A DNA stretch of 64,000 nucleotides from [Actinomadura] parvosata subsp. kistnae. Its GTDB lineage: Bacteria > Actinomycetota > Actinomycetes > Streptosporangiales > Streptosporangiaceae. The position numbers were made by a program, and so were the translations under genes. Shown in pieces: positions 47,518 through 56,738 of the stretch (positions are counted from its first letter, which is position 1; each line of letters begins with the position of its first letter). The stretch covers positions 558,001 through 622,000 of the forward strand of contig NZ_OOHJ01000022.1 in the NCBI RefSeq assembly GCF_900323885.1, in the 5' to 3' direction. The notes below the pieces were generated by a model that worked only from the letters and a program-made list of their open reading frames with translations, had not been told where the DNA came from and made no database searches.

Positions 47518-49404
47518 ATGACCGAGCCCACGAGCGGGGCCGCGAAGCAGGAGCTCCAGGACTTCCTGCGCACGGCGGACAAACTCACACTCGACGACAG
47601 GAGACTCCTGGTCCAGCAGGCGCTGGTGCTCTTCGAGCAGAACTACGTGCATCTGCCGATGAAGGCGGCGATGCACGCCGTGAACCCGGTGCAGCGGCTG
47701 CGCCTGCTGGCCGTGCGCCTGAGCAGGCAGACCCCGCAGACCATGGGCCCGGAATGGCGCTTCCACGCGGAGCTGTCCGAGATCTTCCACTCGGTACGCG
47801 ACCTGCACACCAACTACCTGCTCCCCCAGCCGTTCTCCGGCAGGATCGCCTTCCTGCCGTACCTCATCGAGGAGCACTACGACGGCGACCAGCGCCGTTA
47901 CGTCGTCACCAAGACGGTGCAGGACTTCTCCTCGCCGGGCTTCGGCCCCGGCGTCGAGGTGACGCACTGGAACGGCATCCCGATCGACCGCGCGGTCGAC
48001 ATGAACGCGGCCAGGTTCGCCGGCAGCAACCCGGCGGCCCGGCACGCGCGCGGCCTGCAGTCGATGACGATCAGGCCGCTGCGCGTGCACGTGCCGCCGG
48101 ACGAGTCGTGGGTGGTGCTCACGTACGTCGGCCAGGACGGGATCCAGCGCGAGCTGAGCACGACCTGGCGGGTCAGCGACAACCTGCCGCCGTTCGTGAA
48201 CGCCGACGAGGTGTCGGCCGCCGCCACCGCCCAGGGCCTCGACCTGGGCGCGGACGAGATCAGCCGGGCCCTCAAGCTCCTGTACGTGCCCGAGGCCGTC
48301 ACCTCGCAGGAGAGCCTGGGCGGCGCGGAGCTGACGGCGGAGCCCGCCGCGCCGGGCGCCGACATCGTGACGTCCATGCCCGGCTTCTTCCGGGCGAGGA
48401 GCGTCGTCACGCCGTCGGGCACGTTCGGCCACATCCGCGTGTTCAGCTTCAGCGTCAACGATCCGGACGCGTTCGTCCGCGAGTTCGTCCGGCTCGTCGG
48501 GCTGCTGCCGCAGAACGGGCTCATCCTGGACGTCCGCGACAACGGCGGCGGTCACATCTTCGCCAGCGAGTTCCTGCTGCAGACGTTGACGCCGCGCCCG
48601 ATCCTGCCGGAGCCGACGCAGTTCATCACGACGAACCTGAACCTGCGCATCTGCCGCCGCCACAAGGAGAACCCGACGGGCCAGATCGACCTCGGCCCGT
48701 GGTGCCCATCGATGGAGCAGGCGCTGGAGACGGGCGCCGTCTTCTCCGCCGCGTTCCCGATCACCCCGGCGGGCGGGGCGAACGCGCTCGGCCAGCAGTA
48801 CTTCGGCCCGGTCGTGCTGGTCACGAACGCGCTCTGCTACTCGGCGACGGACATCTTCGCCGGCGGCTTCCAGGACCACAAGATCGGCAAGATCCTCGGC
48901 ACGGACGACAACACGGGCGCGGGCGGCGCGAACGTGTGGACGCACGAGCTGCTCAAGCTGCTGCTCGACGTCCCCGACAGCCCCTACAAGCCGCTGCCGG
49001 GCGGGGCGGGCATGCGGGTGTCGATCCGGCGCTCGCTGCGCGTCCACGACCTGGCCGGCACGCCCGTCGAGGACCTCGGCGTGGTGCCGGACTTCCGCCA
49101 CCACATGACCCGCAGGGACGTGCTGCAGGGCAACGAGGACCTGCTCGCGCGGGCCGGCGAGATCCTGGCCGGGCAGCCGGTGCGGCGGCTCGACGTGCAG
49201 GTCGCCGCCGCGCAGCTCACGCTGACGACGGCGCTGGTGGACCGGGCCGACATCTACCTGGACGGCCGGCCGGCGGCGTCGGTGGACGTGACGCAGCAGG
49301 TCACGACCGTGCCGGTGCCGGGGGCCGGGTCGGCGCAGGTCATCCGGGTGGAGGGGTTCCAGGGCGGCGAGCTGGTGGCCGCCCGCACGATCCTCCGCTC
49401 CTGA
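47518..49404 (+). CDS. S41-family (tail-specific / tricorn-like) peptidase
   Basis: About 628 residues, no signal peptide. A PDZ-like part is at about 140-160 (GPGVEVTHWNGIPIDRAVDM). The S41 core has NGLILDVRDNGGGHIFASEF and the probable nucleophile Ser in VTNALCYSATDIFAGGFQDH, followed by GTDDNTGAGGANVWTH. The helical N terminus (LFEQNYVHLPMKAAMHAVNP) is specific to a subgroup found in bacteria. ATG 47518 is chosen; GTG 47458 upstream is an alternative. Cytoplasmic peptidase of unknown target. Confidence 0.83.
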   Translation: MTEPTSGAAKQELQDFLRTADKLTLDDRRLLVQQALVLFEQNYVHLPMKAAMHAVNPVQRLRLLAVRLSRQTPQTMGPEWRFHAELSEIFHSVRDLHTNYLLPQPFSGRIAFLPYLIEEHYDGDQRRYVVTKTVQDFSSPGFGPGVEVTHWNGIPIDRAVDMNAARFAGSNPAARHARGLQSMTIRPLRVHVPPDESWVVLTYVGQDGIQRELSTTWRVSDNLPPFVNADEVSAAATAQGLDLGADEISRALKLLYVPEAVTSQESLGGAELTAEPAAPGADIVTSMPGFFRARSVVTPSGTFGHIRVFSFSVNDPDAFVREFVRLVGLLPQNGLILDVRDNGGGHIFASEFLLQTLTPRPILPEPTQFITTNLNLRICRRHKENPTGQIDLGPWCPSMEQALETGAVFSAAFPITPAGGANALGQQYFGPVVLVTNALCYSATDIFAGGFQDHKIGKILGTDDNTGAGGANVWTHELLKLLLDVPDSPYKPLPGGAGMRVSIRRSLRVHDLAGTPVEDLGVVPDFRHHMTRRDVLQGNEDLLARAGEILAGQPVRRLDVQVAAAQLTLTTALVDRADIYLDGRPAASVDVTQQVTTVPVPGAGSAQVIRVEGFQGGELVAARTILRS

Positions 49405-49586
49405 CCATCACGGGAGGGGCCCGCACGCCGAGGTGCGGGGTCCCTCGCCGTTGTTGTAGGGTGATCGCAATTCGAACGCGCGCTTTCCAGAAGTAACGCC
49501 GCAGAGCGGAAGCGCACATCCCGGTCGACGGGGTGCTGAAGAGGGCGGCACGGTCCTTTGCCGTCTCTTCATACCGGAGGCACCTC

Positions 49587-50432
49587 ATGTACGTCGGCCT
49601 CGGCCTGCCCGTCACCGACCCCAAGTCGCTGCTCGACTGGGCCACCCGCGCTGAAGCGGGCCCCTTCACCACGCTGGGCCTGCTCGACCGTCTCGTCTAC
49701 GACAACCCCGAGCCGCTGGTCACGCTCGCCGTCCTCGCCGGCGCCACCACCAGGATCCGGCTCCAGACCGAAGTCCTCCTGCCGCCGCTGCGGGAGACCG
49801 CGCTGCTCGCCAAGCAGGCCGCGACCCTCGACCGGCTCAGCGGCGGCCGGTTCGTCCTCGGCGTCGGCGTCGGCGGCCGGGCCGACGACCACGTGGCCGC
49901 CGGCACCGACCTGCGCGCCCGCGGCCGCCGCATGGACGAGCAGCTCGCCACGTTGCGGCGGCTGTGGTCCGGCGAGCCGTACGGTGACGGCGCCGGCCCC
50001 ATCGGGCCCGCTCCCGCGCGGCCGGGCGGCCCGGAGGTGCTGGTCGGCGGGTTCAAGCCGCGCGCGCTGGAGCGCGTCGCCCGCTGGGGTGACGGCTTCC
50101 TCGCCGCCGCCCCGCCGTCCTGGGCGGGCGGGCTGTTCGACACCGTGCGGACGAGCTGGAAGGAGCACGGACGGACCGGCTCTCCGCGCATCGTCGCCCA
50201 GGTCACCGCGGCCCTCGGCCCTCAGGAGGTGATCGACGAGGCGCGCGCGGCGATGGGCGCCTACTACGCCTCGTCGGGCGTCGCCGACTACATGGTCTCC
50301 GGGATGCGCACCACGCCCGGCGAGATCAGGGACGCCATCGCCCAATTCGAGGAGCTGGGCGCGGACGAGGTGATGCTCTACTGCTTCGGGCGCGACCCGG
50401 AGCAGGCCGACCGCCTTGCTGATCTTCTTTAG
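49587..50432 (+). CDS. LLM-class (F420- or FMN-dependent) oxidoreductase
   Basis: 281 residues of the bacterial-luciferase-like family. Motifs: MYVGLGLPVTDPKSLLDWAT, LAGATTRIRLQTEVLLPPL, and TLDRLSGGRFVLGVGVGGR. GGAGG precedes the ATG at 49587. In actinomycetes many such enzymes use F420, but the sequence does not prove the cofactor. The 3' end overlaps the convergent HTH-TPR gene by 4 bp. Confidence 0.87.
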   Translation: MYVGLGLPVTDPKSLLDWATRAEAGPFTTLGLLDRLVYDNPEPLVTLAVLAGATTRIRLQTEVLLPPLRETALLAKQAATLDRLSGGRFVLGVGVGGRADDHVAAGTDLRARGRRMDEQLATLRRLWSGEPYGDGAGPIGPAPARPGGPEVLVGGFKPRALERVARWGDGFLAAAPPSWAGGLFDTVRTSWKEHGRTGSPRIVAQVTAALGPQEVIDEARAAMGAYYASSGVADYMVSGMRTTPGEIRDAIAQFEELGADEVMLYCFGRDPEQADRLADLL

Positions 50433-51793
50433 GACACGGCGGCGTCCGCCTCGGCGACCAGCGGGCTGGTGCGGTAGCGCTGCCAGCCCGCCCGCAGGCG
50501 GCGCAGCTCGTCGTGCACCCGGGCCGAGGCGATCAGCCGTACGTCGTCGCTCAGGCCCAGGACGGTGACGGCGGCCTGCTCCGGGTCGCCGGCCCGGACG
50601 CTGGCGTGCGCCGCCCGCAGCCCGATCAGCACGCGGGTGCGCAGCTCGACGGGCTGCCGCGCCTCCATGGACGCGGTGAAGTGGCGGGCGGCGGTGGCGT
50701 GGTCGCCGAGCTGGGTGAGGGTGAGGCCGATCTGGTGTTCCAGGGACTCGCGCCGGTAGTTGCCCAGCCATTCGGTCTCCGGCGGCGAGTCGGCGCGTTC
50801 GAGCTGGGTCTCGGTGCGGCGCAGGAGGGTCAGCGCGTCCCAGCGGGTGCCGGCCGCGGCGTGCGCCTCGGCGCGCATGCCGGTGATCCAGGCCAGCGTG
50901 CGCCGGGGGCCGCGCCCGCCGAGGGCCGAGGCGGCGGCGTCGGCCAGCGCGAGCGCTTCGGCGTCGTGGCCCAGCTCGGCGGCCTGCACGGCCATGCTGC
51001 GTAACGCCGTCGCCCGCAGCACCAGGTCGCCGGCCTCGTCGGCGAGCCGTACGGTGCTGATGTAGTAGCGCTGGGCCAGCGCGTTCGCGCCCGCGTCCAT
51101 GGCCATGTACGCGGCGAGGTAGCTCAGCTCGGCCGCGGCCGTGAACAGGTCGGGCCTGGCGCGCCCGCCGGCCACGCCCAGCAGCGGGGTCACCTCGCGT
51201 GACAGGTAGGCGGCGACGGCGGCGCGGGCGTGGCCGCCGCCGAAGCGGTCGTCGAGGTCGGCGAAGGCGGCGGTGGCGGCGCGCACGCGGGCCACGTCCC
51301 CGGCGCCGGCGCGCGCGGCGGGGGCGCGCGTCCCGTGCCTGACCAGGCCGGGCAGCGCGGCCACGGCCGGCACCCCGCGCCCGGCCAGGCCGGACAGGGC
51401 GGCCAGCGTGAACGTGCCGGCGGTCAGCACGGTGCGGCGGTTGAGCAGGTCGTCCTCGCCGAGCGTGGCGAGGCGGGCGACCGGGTCTCCGCGCCACGGG
51501 TCGTCGGCGGACGGGGCGGCGGCGGTGCCGGGCCAGCCCAGGTGCTCAGGCGTGAGGTCCGCCCGGCCGAGCCGGCGGCGGAACGCCTCCACGGCGGCGT
51601 GCACCGCCTCCGGCCTGGGGACGGTGCCGGTGAGCCAGTGCCCCACGGCCGAGCGGTCGTAGTGCAGGCGCTCGCCGGTCTCGGCGGCGACGGCGTTGAC
51701 GTGCTGCGCGGTGACGGCGTGCGTCCACCCGGCCTGCTCGATCAGCGCGGCCAGGGCCCGGTTCACGACCGGGCGGGTGCGCCGTGGCGGCAT
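50429..51793 (-). CDS. HTH regulator with C-terminal TPR-like repeats
   Basis: About 454 residues. The N-terminal region (1-85) holds an XRE-like HTH (TAQHVNAVAAETGERLHYDR then SAVGHWLTGTVPRPEAV). From about 160 the protein is all-helical with TPR-like units (ATALRSMAVQAAELGHDAEA, QIGLTLTQLGDHATAARHFT). A short stretch at about 120-145 (TVLTAGTFTLAALSGLAGRG) is hydrophobic and resembles a Tat-like start now internal. It is divergent from the ATP-grasp-like gene 108 bp away, a pairing that suggests the regulator controls it. Confidence 0.82.
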   Translation of the reverse strand: MPPRRTRPVVNRALAALIEQAGWTHAVTAQHVNAVAAETGERLHYDRSAVGHWLTGTVPRPEAVHAAVEAFRRRLGRADLTPEHLGWPGTAAAPSADDPWRGDPVARLATLGEDDLLNRRTVLTAGTFTLAALSGLAGRGVPAVAALPGLVRHGTRAPAARAGAGDVARVRAATAAFADLDDRFGGGHARAAVAAYLSREVTPLLGVAGGRARPDLFTAAAELSYLAAYMAMDAGANALAQRYYISTVRLADEAGDLVLRATALRSMAVQAAELGHDAEALALADAAASALGGRGPRRTLAWITGMRAEAHAAAGTRWDALTLLRRTETQLERADSPPETEWLGNYRRESLEHQIGLTLTQLGDHATAARHFTASMEARQPVELRTRVLIGLRAAHASVRAGDPEQAAVTVLGLSDDVRLIASARVHDELRRLRAGWQRYRTSPLVAEADAAVS

Positions 51794-51900
51794 CTCATCT
51801 TCACATCGCTTCACATCGCGGTGCCCTCGACGATGCGCCGCACGCAGCGCACCGTCAAGAGAGCGGACGGTGACGTGATGGCCGAGGACGAGGAGGCTCC

Positions 51901-53358
51901 ATGGCAGGGATGGACGTGGCGGCGGCCGAGGTGGCCCATGCCGAGCTGCTGACCGCGCTGGCGGGCAGGCCGCTGGTCGTCGTCGACCGGTACAGCACCG
52001 CCCTGCGCACCGGTTACACGGGGCCGATGCCCGTCGAGGCGCTGCGGCCCGCGCTGGGCATCGGCTGCTACGCGGCGTGGGACCCGGCGCTGCCCGGCAT
52101 GGTCGTGGCCGCCGAGGAGCAGACCGGCAGCCGCTCGGTGGCCGGGCGGCGCGGCTGGCTGCGGCGCGTACGCCACGAGGCCGCCCGGCACCTGGTCAAG
52201 CTGGACCGGCCGCCCGTCATCGCCACCTGCCACACAGGCGCGCAGCTCCAGGAGCTGGCGGGGCCCGGCGGGACGGTCGCGGCGATCGAGGCGGGCGTGC
52301 GGGCCACGATCGAGGCCCGGCACCTGTTCGACGACCTGCTGCGGGCGGCCGGGGTCCCGGCGGTGGCGCGGATCCGGTGCGTACCGGCCGAGCGGCTGCC
52401 GGGACTGGCGGAGCTGCGGCGCGCGGTCGGCACCGAGCGGGTCGTCGTGCAGGCGGGCGACGGGTACGGCGGGCGCGGCACCGTGATCGTGTCGGGCGAG
52501 GAGGACATGTCCAGGGCGGCGCGACTGCTCGGCCCGTACCGGGTGGCCGCGTACGTGGACGGCTGGCCGTGCACCGTCACCGCGCTCAGCGTCCCGAACC
52601 TCACCGGCGGCGTCGGCGTGTACGTGGACCGGCCCGCGCACGAGACGACCGGCGTCGCCGAGCTGGGCCTCGGCCCGCTGTGCAGCGCGGGCCACGACTG
52701 GTCGCGCCCGTGGCCGCTGCCCGCCGCGGCGCTGCTCATCGAGTGCGCGGAGCGCATCGCGGTCTGGGCGTGGCGCAGGTACGGCGTCGCGGGGCTGTTC
52801 AGCCTGCGCGGCCTGCTCACGCCGGACGAGCGGGTCTACCTGTCGGCGGTCAGGTGGCGCTGCGACGACAGCACGGAGGTGTCGGCGGTCAACCAGCAGG
52901 CCGTCGGCGTGCCCCCGTTCCTGCCGGCCCATCTGGTGGTGATGCTGGGCGGCCGGGTGAGCTGGCTGCCGGACCCGCAGGAGTTCAACCAGGTCAGCCT
53001 GCTGCGCGCCACCGAGCGCGGTGGGCCCTTCTCGGTGCGGGTGCGGCTGCGCGGCGACACGCCCTTACGGGTCGCGGCCGGCCAGGGGCCCGGCGTCTAC
53101 CGGCTGGACCGCGCCGACCGCCCGCGCTGGGTGCGGCGCGCGGCCCATCCGGCCGAGGCCCTGGCCGACCTGGGCGAGTTCCTGCTCGCCGGCCTGCCGG
53201 CCACGGACGTGGTCTGCCACCCGGGCGCCGACCTGGCCACCATCGAGGCCGTCACGGACGGCGCCACGCAGCCCTTCCACGGCCCGGCCGGCGCGTCGCC
53301 GTTCACCCGCCGGGTGGCGGCGGCCGTCGAGACTCTCCTGGTCCCCGCCTCCCCCTGA
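51901..53358 (+). CDS. ATP-grasp-like protein of unknown substrate
   Basis: 485 residues. The central part resembles an ATP-grasp ligase: VVVQAGDGYGGRGTVIV as the nucleotide-binding loop (about 180-197) and RYGVAGLFSLRGLLTPDERV with YLSAVRWR and EVSAVNQ where the metal-binding Glu/Asn are expected. The C-terminal 100 residues are a separate alpha/beta part. The likely chemistry is ATP-dependent joining of a carboxylate and an amine, but motifs are weakened and inactivity cannot be excluded. ATG 51901; another ATG is three codons on. Confidence 0.65.
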   Translation: MAGMDVAAAEVAHAELLTALAGRPLVVVDRYSTALRTGYTGPMPVEALRPALGIGCYAAWDPALPGMVVAAEEQTGSRSVAGRRGWLRRVRHEAARHLVKLDRPPVIATCHTGAQLQELAGPGGTVAAIEAGVRATIEARHLFDDLLRAAGVPAVARIRCVPAERLPGLAELRRAVGTERVVVQAGDGYGGRGTVIVSGEEDMSRAARLLGPYRVAAYVDGWPCTVTALSVPNLTGGVGVYVDRPAHETTGVAELGLGPLCSAGHDWSRPWPLPAAALLIECAERIAVWAWRRYGVAGLFSLRGLLTPDERVYLSAVRWRCDDSTEVSAVNQQAVGVPPFLPAHLVVMLGGRVSWLPDPQEFNQVSLLRATERGGPFSVRVRLRGDTPLRVAAGQGPGVYRLDRADRPRWVRRAAHPAEALADLGEFLLAGLPATDVVCHPGADLATIEAVTDGATQPFHGPAGASPFTRRVAAAVETLLVPASP

Positions 53359-53363
53359 CGGGC

Positions 53364-54587
53364 TCAGCGCAGGCCGATGGCGCTCTCCCAGAACCAGTTC
53401 CACCGGATCTCGTCGCGGAAGCGGGCCGCGCCCGCCTCGTACAGCACGCCGATCGCGCCGTTGCCGAGCAGCGCCAGGTCCGAGTAGCCGGCGTGGTCGC
53501 CGTCGATGCGCACCCCGGCGTTGTCGATCGTGCCGTCGTGGTCGCGCCAGGTCGCGCCCTCGTCGAAGGAGGAGCGCACGTTCATGCCCACGGGGTTATT
53601 GTCGGTCTTGGGGGTGGCGGGCGCCGACAGCAGGATGCGGGTGTACGAGCCGCCGTCCCAGCGCTGGCGCAGCAGGGCGGGGTGGGTCGGCGGGGCGGTG
53701 ACGGCGGTGTCCGCGCGGAAGCCGCCGTCGAACGTCAGGCCGCCGTCGCGGCTCACGCCCGTGGCCAGGCCGTGCACGGAGGTCTGGTCGTCGGGCACGG
53801 CGCCGTTGCGGGCGATCACAAGGATGCTGCCGTCGGTCCGCTCGACGAGCGTCTGCTCGCCCAGCTTGAGTACCGATTTGTCGTACGTGGCGGTCGCGCC
53901 GGCGTTCCAGGTGCCGCCGTGGTCGTCGCTGTAGATCAGCCGGACGCTCTGCCGGCTCCCCACGGCGAAGTAGACCGGCACGACGAGGCGGCCGGCGTGC
54001 GTACCGCGCGTGAGCTGGATGCCGTGCCCGGGGCCGGTCGCGAACCAGTCGCCCGCCCCCGCCGGGGCCTTGATCACGCCGGACAGGTCCTCCGGATCCG
54101 ACCACGTCACCCCGTCGTCCCTGCTGACCTGCACCTTCGGGGTGCGGGGCGTGGTCTGGGTCGCGGTCGGCTCGGAGGTCGTGAACAGGAACACCGGCCC
54201 CGCGGAGTCGGCCACCACGGTCGCGTTCCCCTGGAGGGCGGCCCCCGCGGTGCTCTTCAGGACGTCGGTGCTCGCCCCCCAGGTGACGCCGTGGTCGGTG
54301 GAGCGGCGCATCACGACGTCGAACGCGCCGTGGTCGGCGCAGTTGTTCCTGTTGCGCCGCTCGGCGAAGGCGAGCAGCACGTTCCTGCTCGTCCTGACGA
54401 CGGCCGGGAGCCGGAAACAGGTGGTGAGCGTCGCTCCGGTGGCCGGGTCGGTGCTGGTGAACTGCTTCCACAGGGTCTGCTTGTGCCAGGTGCGGGTGGG
54501 CGGCTGCGCGGCCGCGGCGGGCGCGGCGGTGATCGCCATGAGCAGGACCGCGCCGAGCGCGGCGCCCAGCGTGCGTAACTTCCGCAT
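53364..54587 (-). CDS. Secreted exo-alpha-sialidase
   Basis: 407 residues with a signal peptide (about 1-30, ending TAAPAAAA). The neuraminidase mark FRLP is in TTCFRLPAVV, and five Asp-box repeats follow: STDHGVTWG, SRDDGVTWS, SDDHGGTWN, SRDGGLTFD and SFDEGATWR. The six-bladed propeller enzyme removes terminal sialic acids from glycoconjugates. No carbohydrate-binding module follows. ATG 54587 has GGAGG before it. It ends 5 bp from the convergent ATP-grasp-like gene. No sialic-acid uptake genes are nearby, so it works alone here. Confidence 0.9.
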   Translation of the reverse strand: MRKLRTLGAALGAVLLMAITAAPAAAAQPPTRTWHKQTLWKQFTSTDPATGATLTTCFRLPAVVRTSRNVLLAFAERRNRNNCADHGAFDVVMRRSTDHGVTWGASTDVLKSTAGAALQGNATVVADSAGPVFLFTTSEPTATQTTPRTPKVQVSRDDGVTWSDPEDLSGVIKAPAGAGDWFATGPGHGIQLTRGTHAGRLVVPVYFAVGSRQSVRLIYSDDHGGTWNAGATATYDKSVLKLGEQTLVERTDGSILVIARNGAVPDDQTSVHGLATGVSRDGGLTFDGGFRADTAVTAPPTHPALLRQRWDGGSYTRILLSAPATPKTDNNPVGMNVRSSFDEGATWRDHDGTIDNAGVRIDGDHAGYSDLALLGNGAIGVLYEAGAARFRDEIRWNWFWESAIGLR

Positions 54588-54644
54588 GATTGCCTCCATC
54601 TCGGGATCATGATCCCCGCGCGGGCGCCGCGATCAACGTCGGGC

Positions 54645-55328
54645 TCAGTAACCCACGGTGAAACGCCGCTGAACGTGCCGGGGCAGCTCCGCCTCGTCCA
54701 CCACGGCGACGGCCAGGTCCTCGGCGGAGATGGCGCTGGTGCCGTCGTCGCGCACCAGCAGCCGGTCGCCGCCCACCCGGAACCTGCCGGTGCGCTCGCC
54801 GGGGTCGACCCGGCCCGACGAGGGGCTGAGGTAGGTCCAGCGGCGGTTGGACAGGCGGTAGAGCGCCAGGGCCTCGCGGTGGGCGAGCACGACCTTGACG
54901 TACTCCTCCGGGACGCCCAGGTTCGCCGGCAGGCCCTCGGCGAAGCCCTCGGTGTCCACCACCTGGAGCCCGGGGCGTACCTCAAGGCTGCCCGCGCCGC
55001 CGACCACGATCAGGCGGGCGGCGGGATGCGACTCCAGCGCTTCGAGCAGCGAACGGGCGGCGGCGGGGAACACGTGGGCGTTGGCGATGGTCTCGGGGAT
55101 GTCGCGGCCGGCGTTGAGCGCGTTCACGATCACGTCCAGACCGGCGATGGCCTCCGTCATGGCGGGCACGTCCATGACGTCGGCGACGCGCCACGTCACC
55201 TGGCCCGCGCCGGCGGGGACGCGGGTGGCGTCCCTGGTGAACGCCGTGACGTCGTGCCCGCGCGCCACCGCCTCGGCGACGACCCGCGAACCGATCACTC
55301 CCGTGGCTCCGAACACTCCGATACGCAC
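54645..55328 (-). CDS. NAD(P)-binding SDR-like reductase
   Basis: 227 residues of the atypical-SDR type (YwnB/BVR-B-like). It begins IGVFGATGVIGSRVVAEAVA and has DVIVNALNAG plus LIVVGGAGSLEV. The substrate is unknown; relatives reduce flavins or quinones, or act as redox sensors. An AT-richer stretch (CCTAAATTTGAAC, about 55354) upstream is the likely promoter. Confidence 0.83.
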   Translation of the reverse strand: MRIGVFGATGVIGSRVVAEAVARGHDVTAFTRDATRVPAGAGQVTWRVADVMDVPAMTEAIAGLDVIVNALNAGRDIPETIANAHVFPAAARSLLEALESHPAARLIVVGGAGSLEVRPGLQVVDTEGFAEGLPANLGVPEEYVKVVLAHREALALYRLSNRRWTYLSPSSGRVDPGERTGRFRVGGDRLLVRDDGTSAISAEDLAVAVVDEAELPRHVQRRFTVGY

Positions 55329-55425
55329 AGTGGCTCCTCATGATTCTGCGCCGTCCTAAATTTGAACGGCGTGTAGTAAGTGAGCACAGCTTAGACACTG
55401 AACGCAGTAGGGTGTCAACGTGAGG

Positions 55426-56602
55426 TCAGGCGGCGGCGAGAACGCCGGCCAGGGCCCGCAGGGTGTCCAGGGAGGTGCCGGGTGGCGGGGAGACGCGCAG
55501 TACGGGCTCGCGCAGGTGCAGCGGGGCGCGGGCCGTCGGCACCACGCCGACCAGCAGAGACGCCTCCGCCGCGCGGGCGGCGGCGCGCTCGGCCGAGTCG
55601 CCGGGCGGCGGGGCCAGCGTGACCAGGGCCGAAGGCTCGTCCAGCGGCTCGGCCACCCGCCAGCCGCCCACCCCGTCGAGCAGGGCACGGGCCGTGCGGC
55701 CCAGCTCCGCCAGATGGGCGTGGACGGCGGACGGGCCGAGCGCGTGCAGCTCCTCGACCGCGGCGGCCAGCCCGCCCTCGCCGCGACGGGACCCTCCGAG
55801 CTCTCGAAACGCGCCGCCCCCTCCACCGGCGCCACCTCGCCCCGCTCCCACCCGGGGCCTTCCCAGACGTGGCCGCTGAGCGTCGGGGCCGGGGCGTCCA
55901 TCGCCGGGGACAGCTCGGGCACGATCAGGAAGCCGACGCCACGGGGGCCGGCCAGCCACTTGCGGGACGTGCCCACATACGCGGTCGCGCCGATCCCCCG
56001 CACCTCCACGTGGCCCAGCGACTGGCAGACGTCCAGCACGAACGGCACCCCCGCCGCCCGGCACAACGCCGCCAGCTCCGCCGCCGGCTGCACGACGCCG
56101 TGGTGGGAGCCGACGTGCGAGACGACCACGAGATCCAGCCCGGACGCCAGCCGCGCCCGCACGCCGTCGGGGTCGATCCGGGCGTCGCCGTCCACGGGCA
56201 GCTCGACCAGCCGCCAACCGCGCTGGGCGGCCAGGCGGCGCAGCAGCATCAGCGTGCCGCCGTACTCGGTGCGCGCGCAGCCGACGCGGCTGCCGGGGCG
56301 AGCCGCCACCCGCCGAGCAGCGCCGCCATGACCGCCGTCCCGCTCTCCAGGAACGCCACCTGCCGCGAACCGCCCCGTGCGGGATCGACCAGGGCGGGTC
56401 CCACCTGGACGGGTTCGGCCAGCCCGGGTTCGACCAGCGCGGGTTCGACCAGCGCGGCCAGGGCCGCGCGGGCGGCGGTCAGGTCGGGGACGGCGGCGTA
56501 GCCACCGCGTTCGCGTTCCCGCCGCAGGTGCGCCGTCATCGCGTCGAGCACCCGGTCGGCGGGCACGTTGCACCCGGCCGCGTCGAGATGCCCGGACGGC
56601 AT
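55426..56602 (-). CDS. egtE: Ergothioneine biosynthesis PLP-dependent C-S lyase (two frameshifts)
   Basis: Last ergothioneine enzyme: cleaves the hercynyl-cysteine sulfoxide to ergothioneine. It reads in three pieces: GHLDAAGCNVPADRVLDAMT to MAALLGGWRLAP; then GSRVGCARTEYGGTLMLL, with the PLP Lys in GTSRKWLAGPRGVGFLIV, to FESSEGPVAARAG; then LAAAVEELHALGPSAVHAHL to the end. Joining needs one added base near 56295-56298 (a 4-G run) and one near 55770, giving about 392 residues, normal for EgtE. ATG 56602 is chosen as the first before homology. As sequenced the enzyme would be non-functional. Confidence 0.82.
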
Positions 56603-56738
56603 CACCGCCCGCCCCGCCCGCCATCTCCCGCCCACGGCGCCCGCCCCGGGATCCGCCGCCCCGAGGCCGGTCGCCCCGGAACCGTCGCCCCGGGGCCGGT
56701 CGTCCCCGAGACCGCCGTTCCCGGGACCGGGAAGGTGC
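56603..56738. repeat. Repeat-bearing gap between egtD and egtE
   Basis: 136 bp with several drifted copies of a 14-16-bp unit (CCGGTCGCCCCGGAA-like). A GTG overlapping the egtD stop (GTGA) opens a short frame that ends inside it. Probably an eroded N terminus of egtE or a leader; no gene is supported. Confidence 0.5.
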
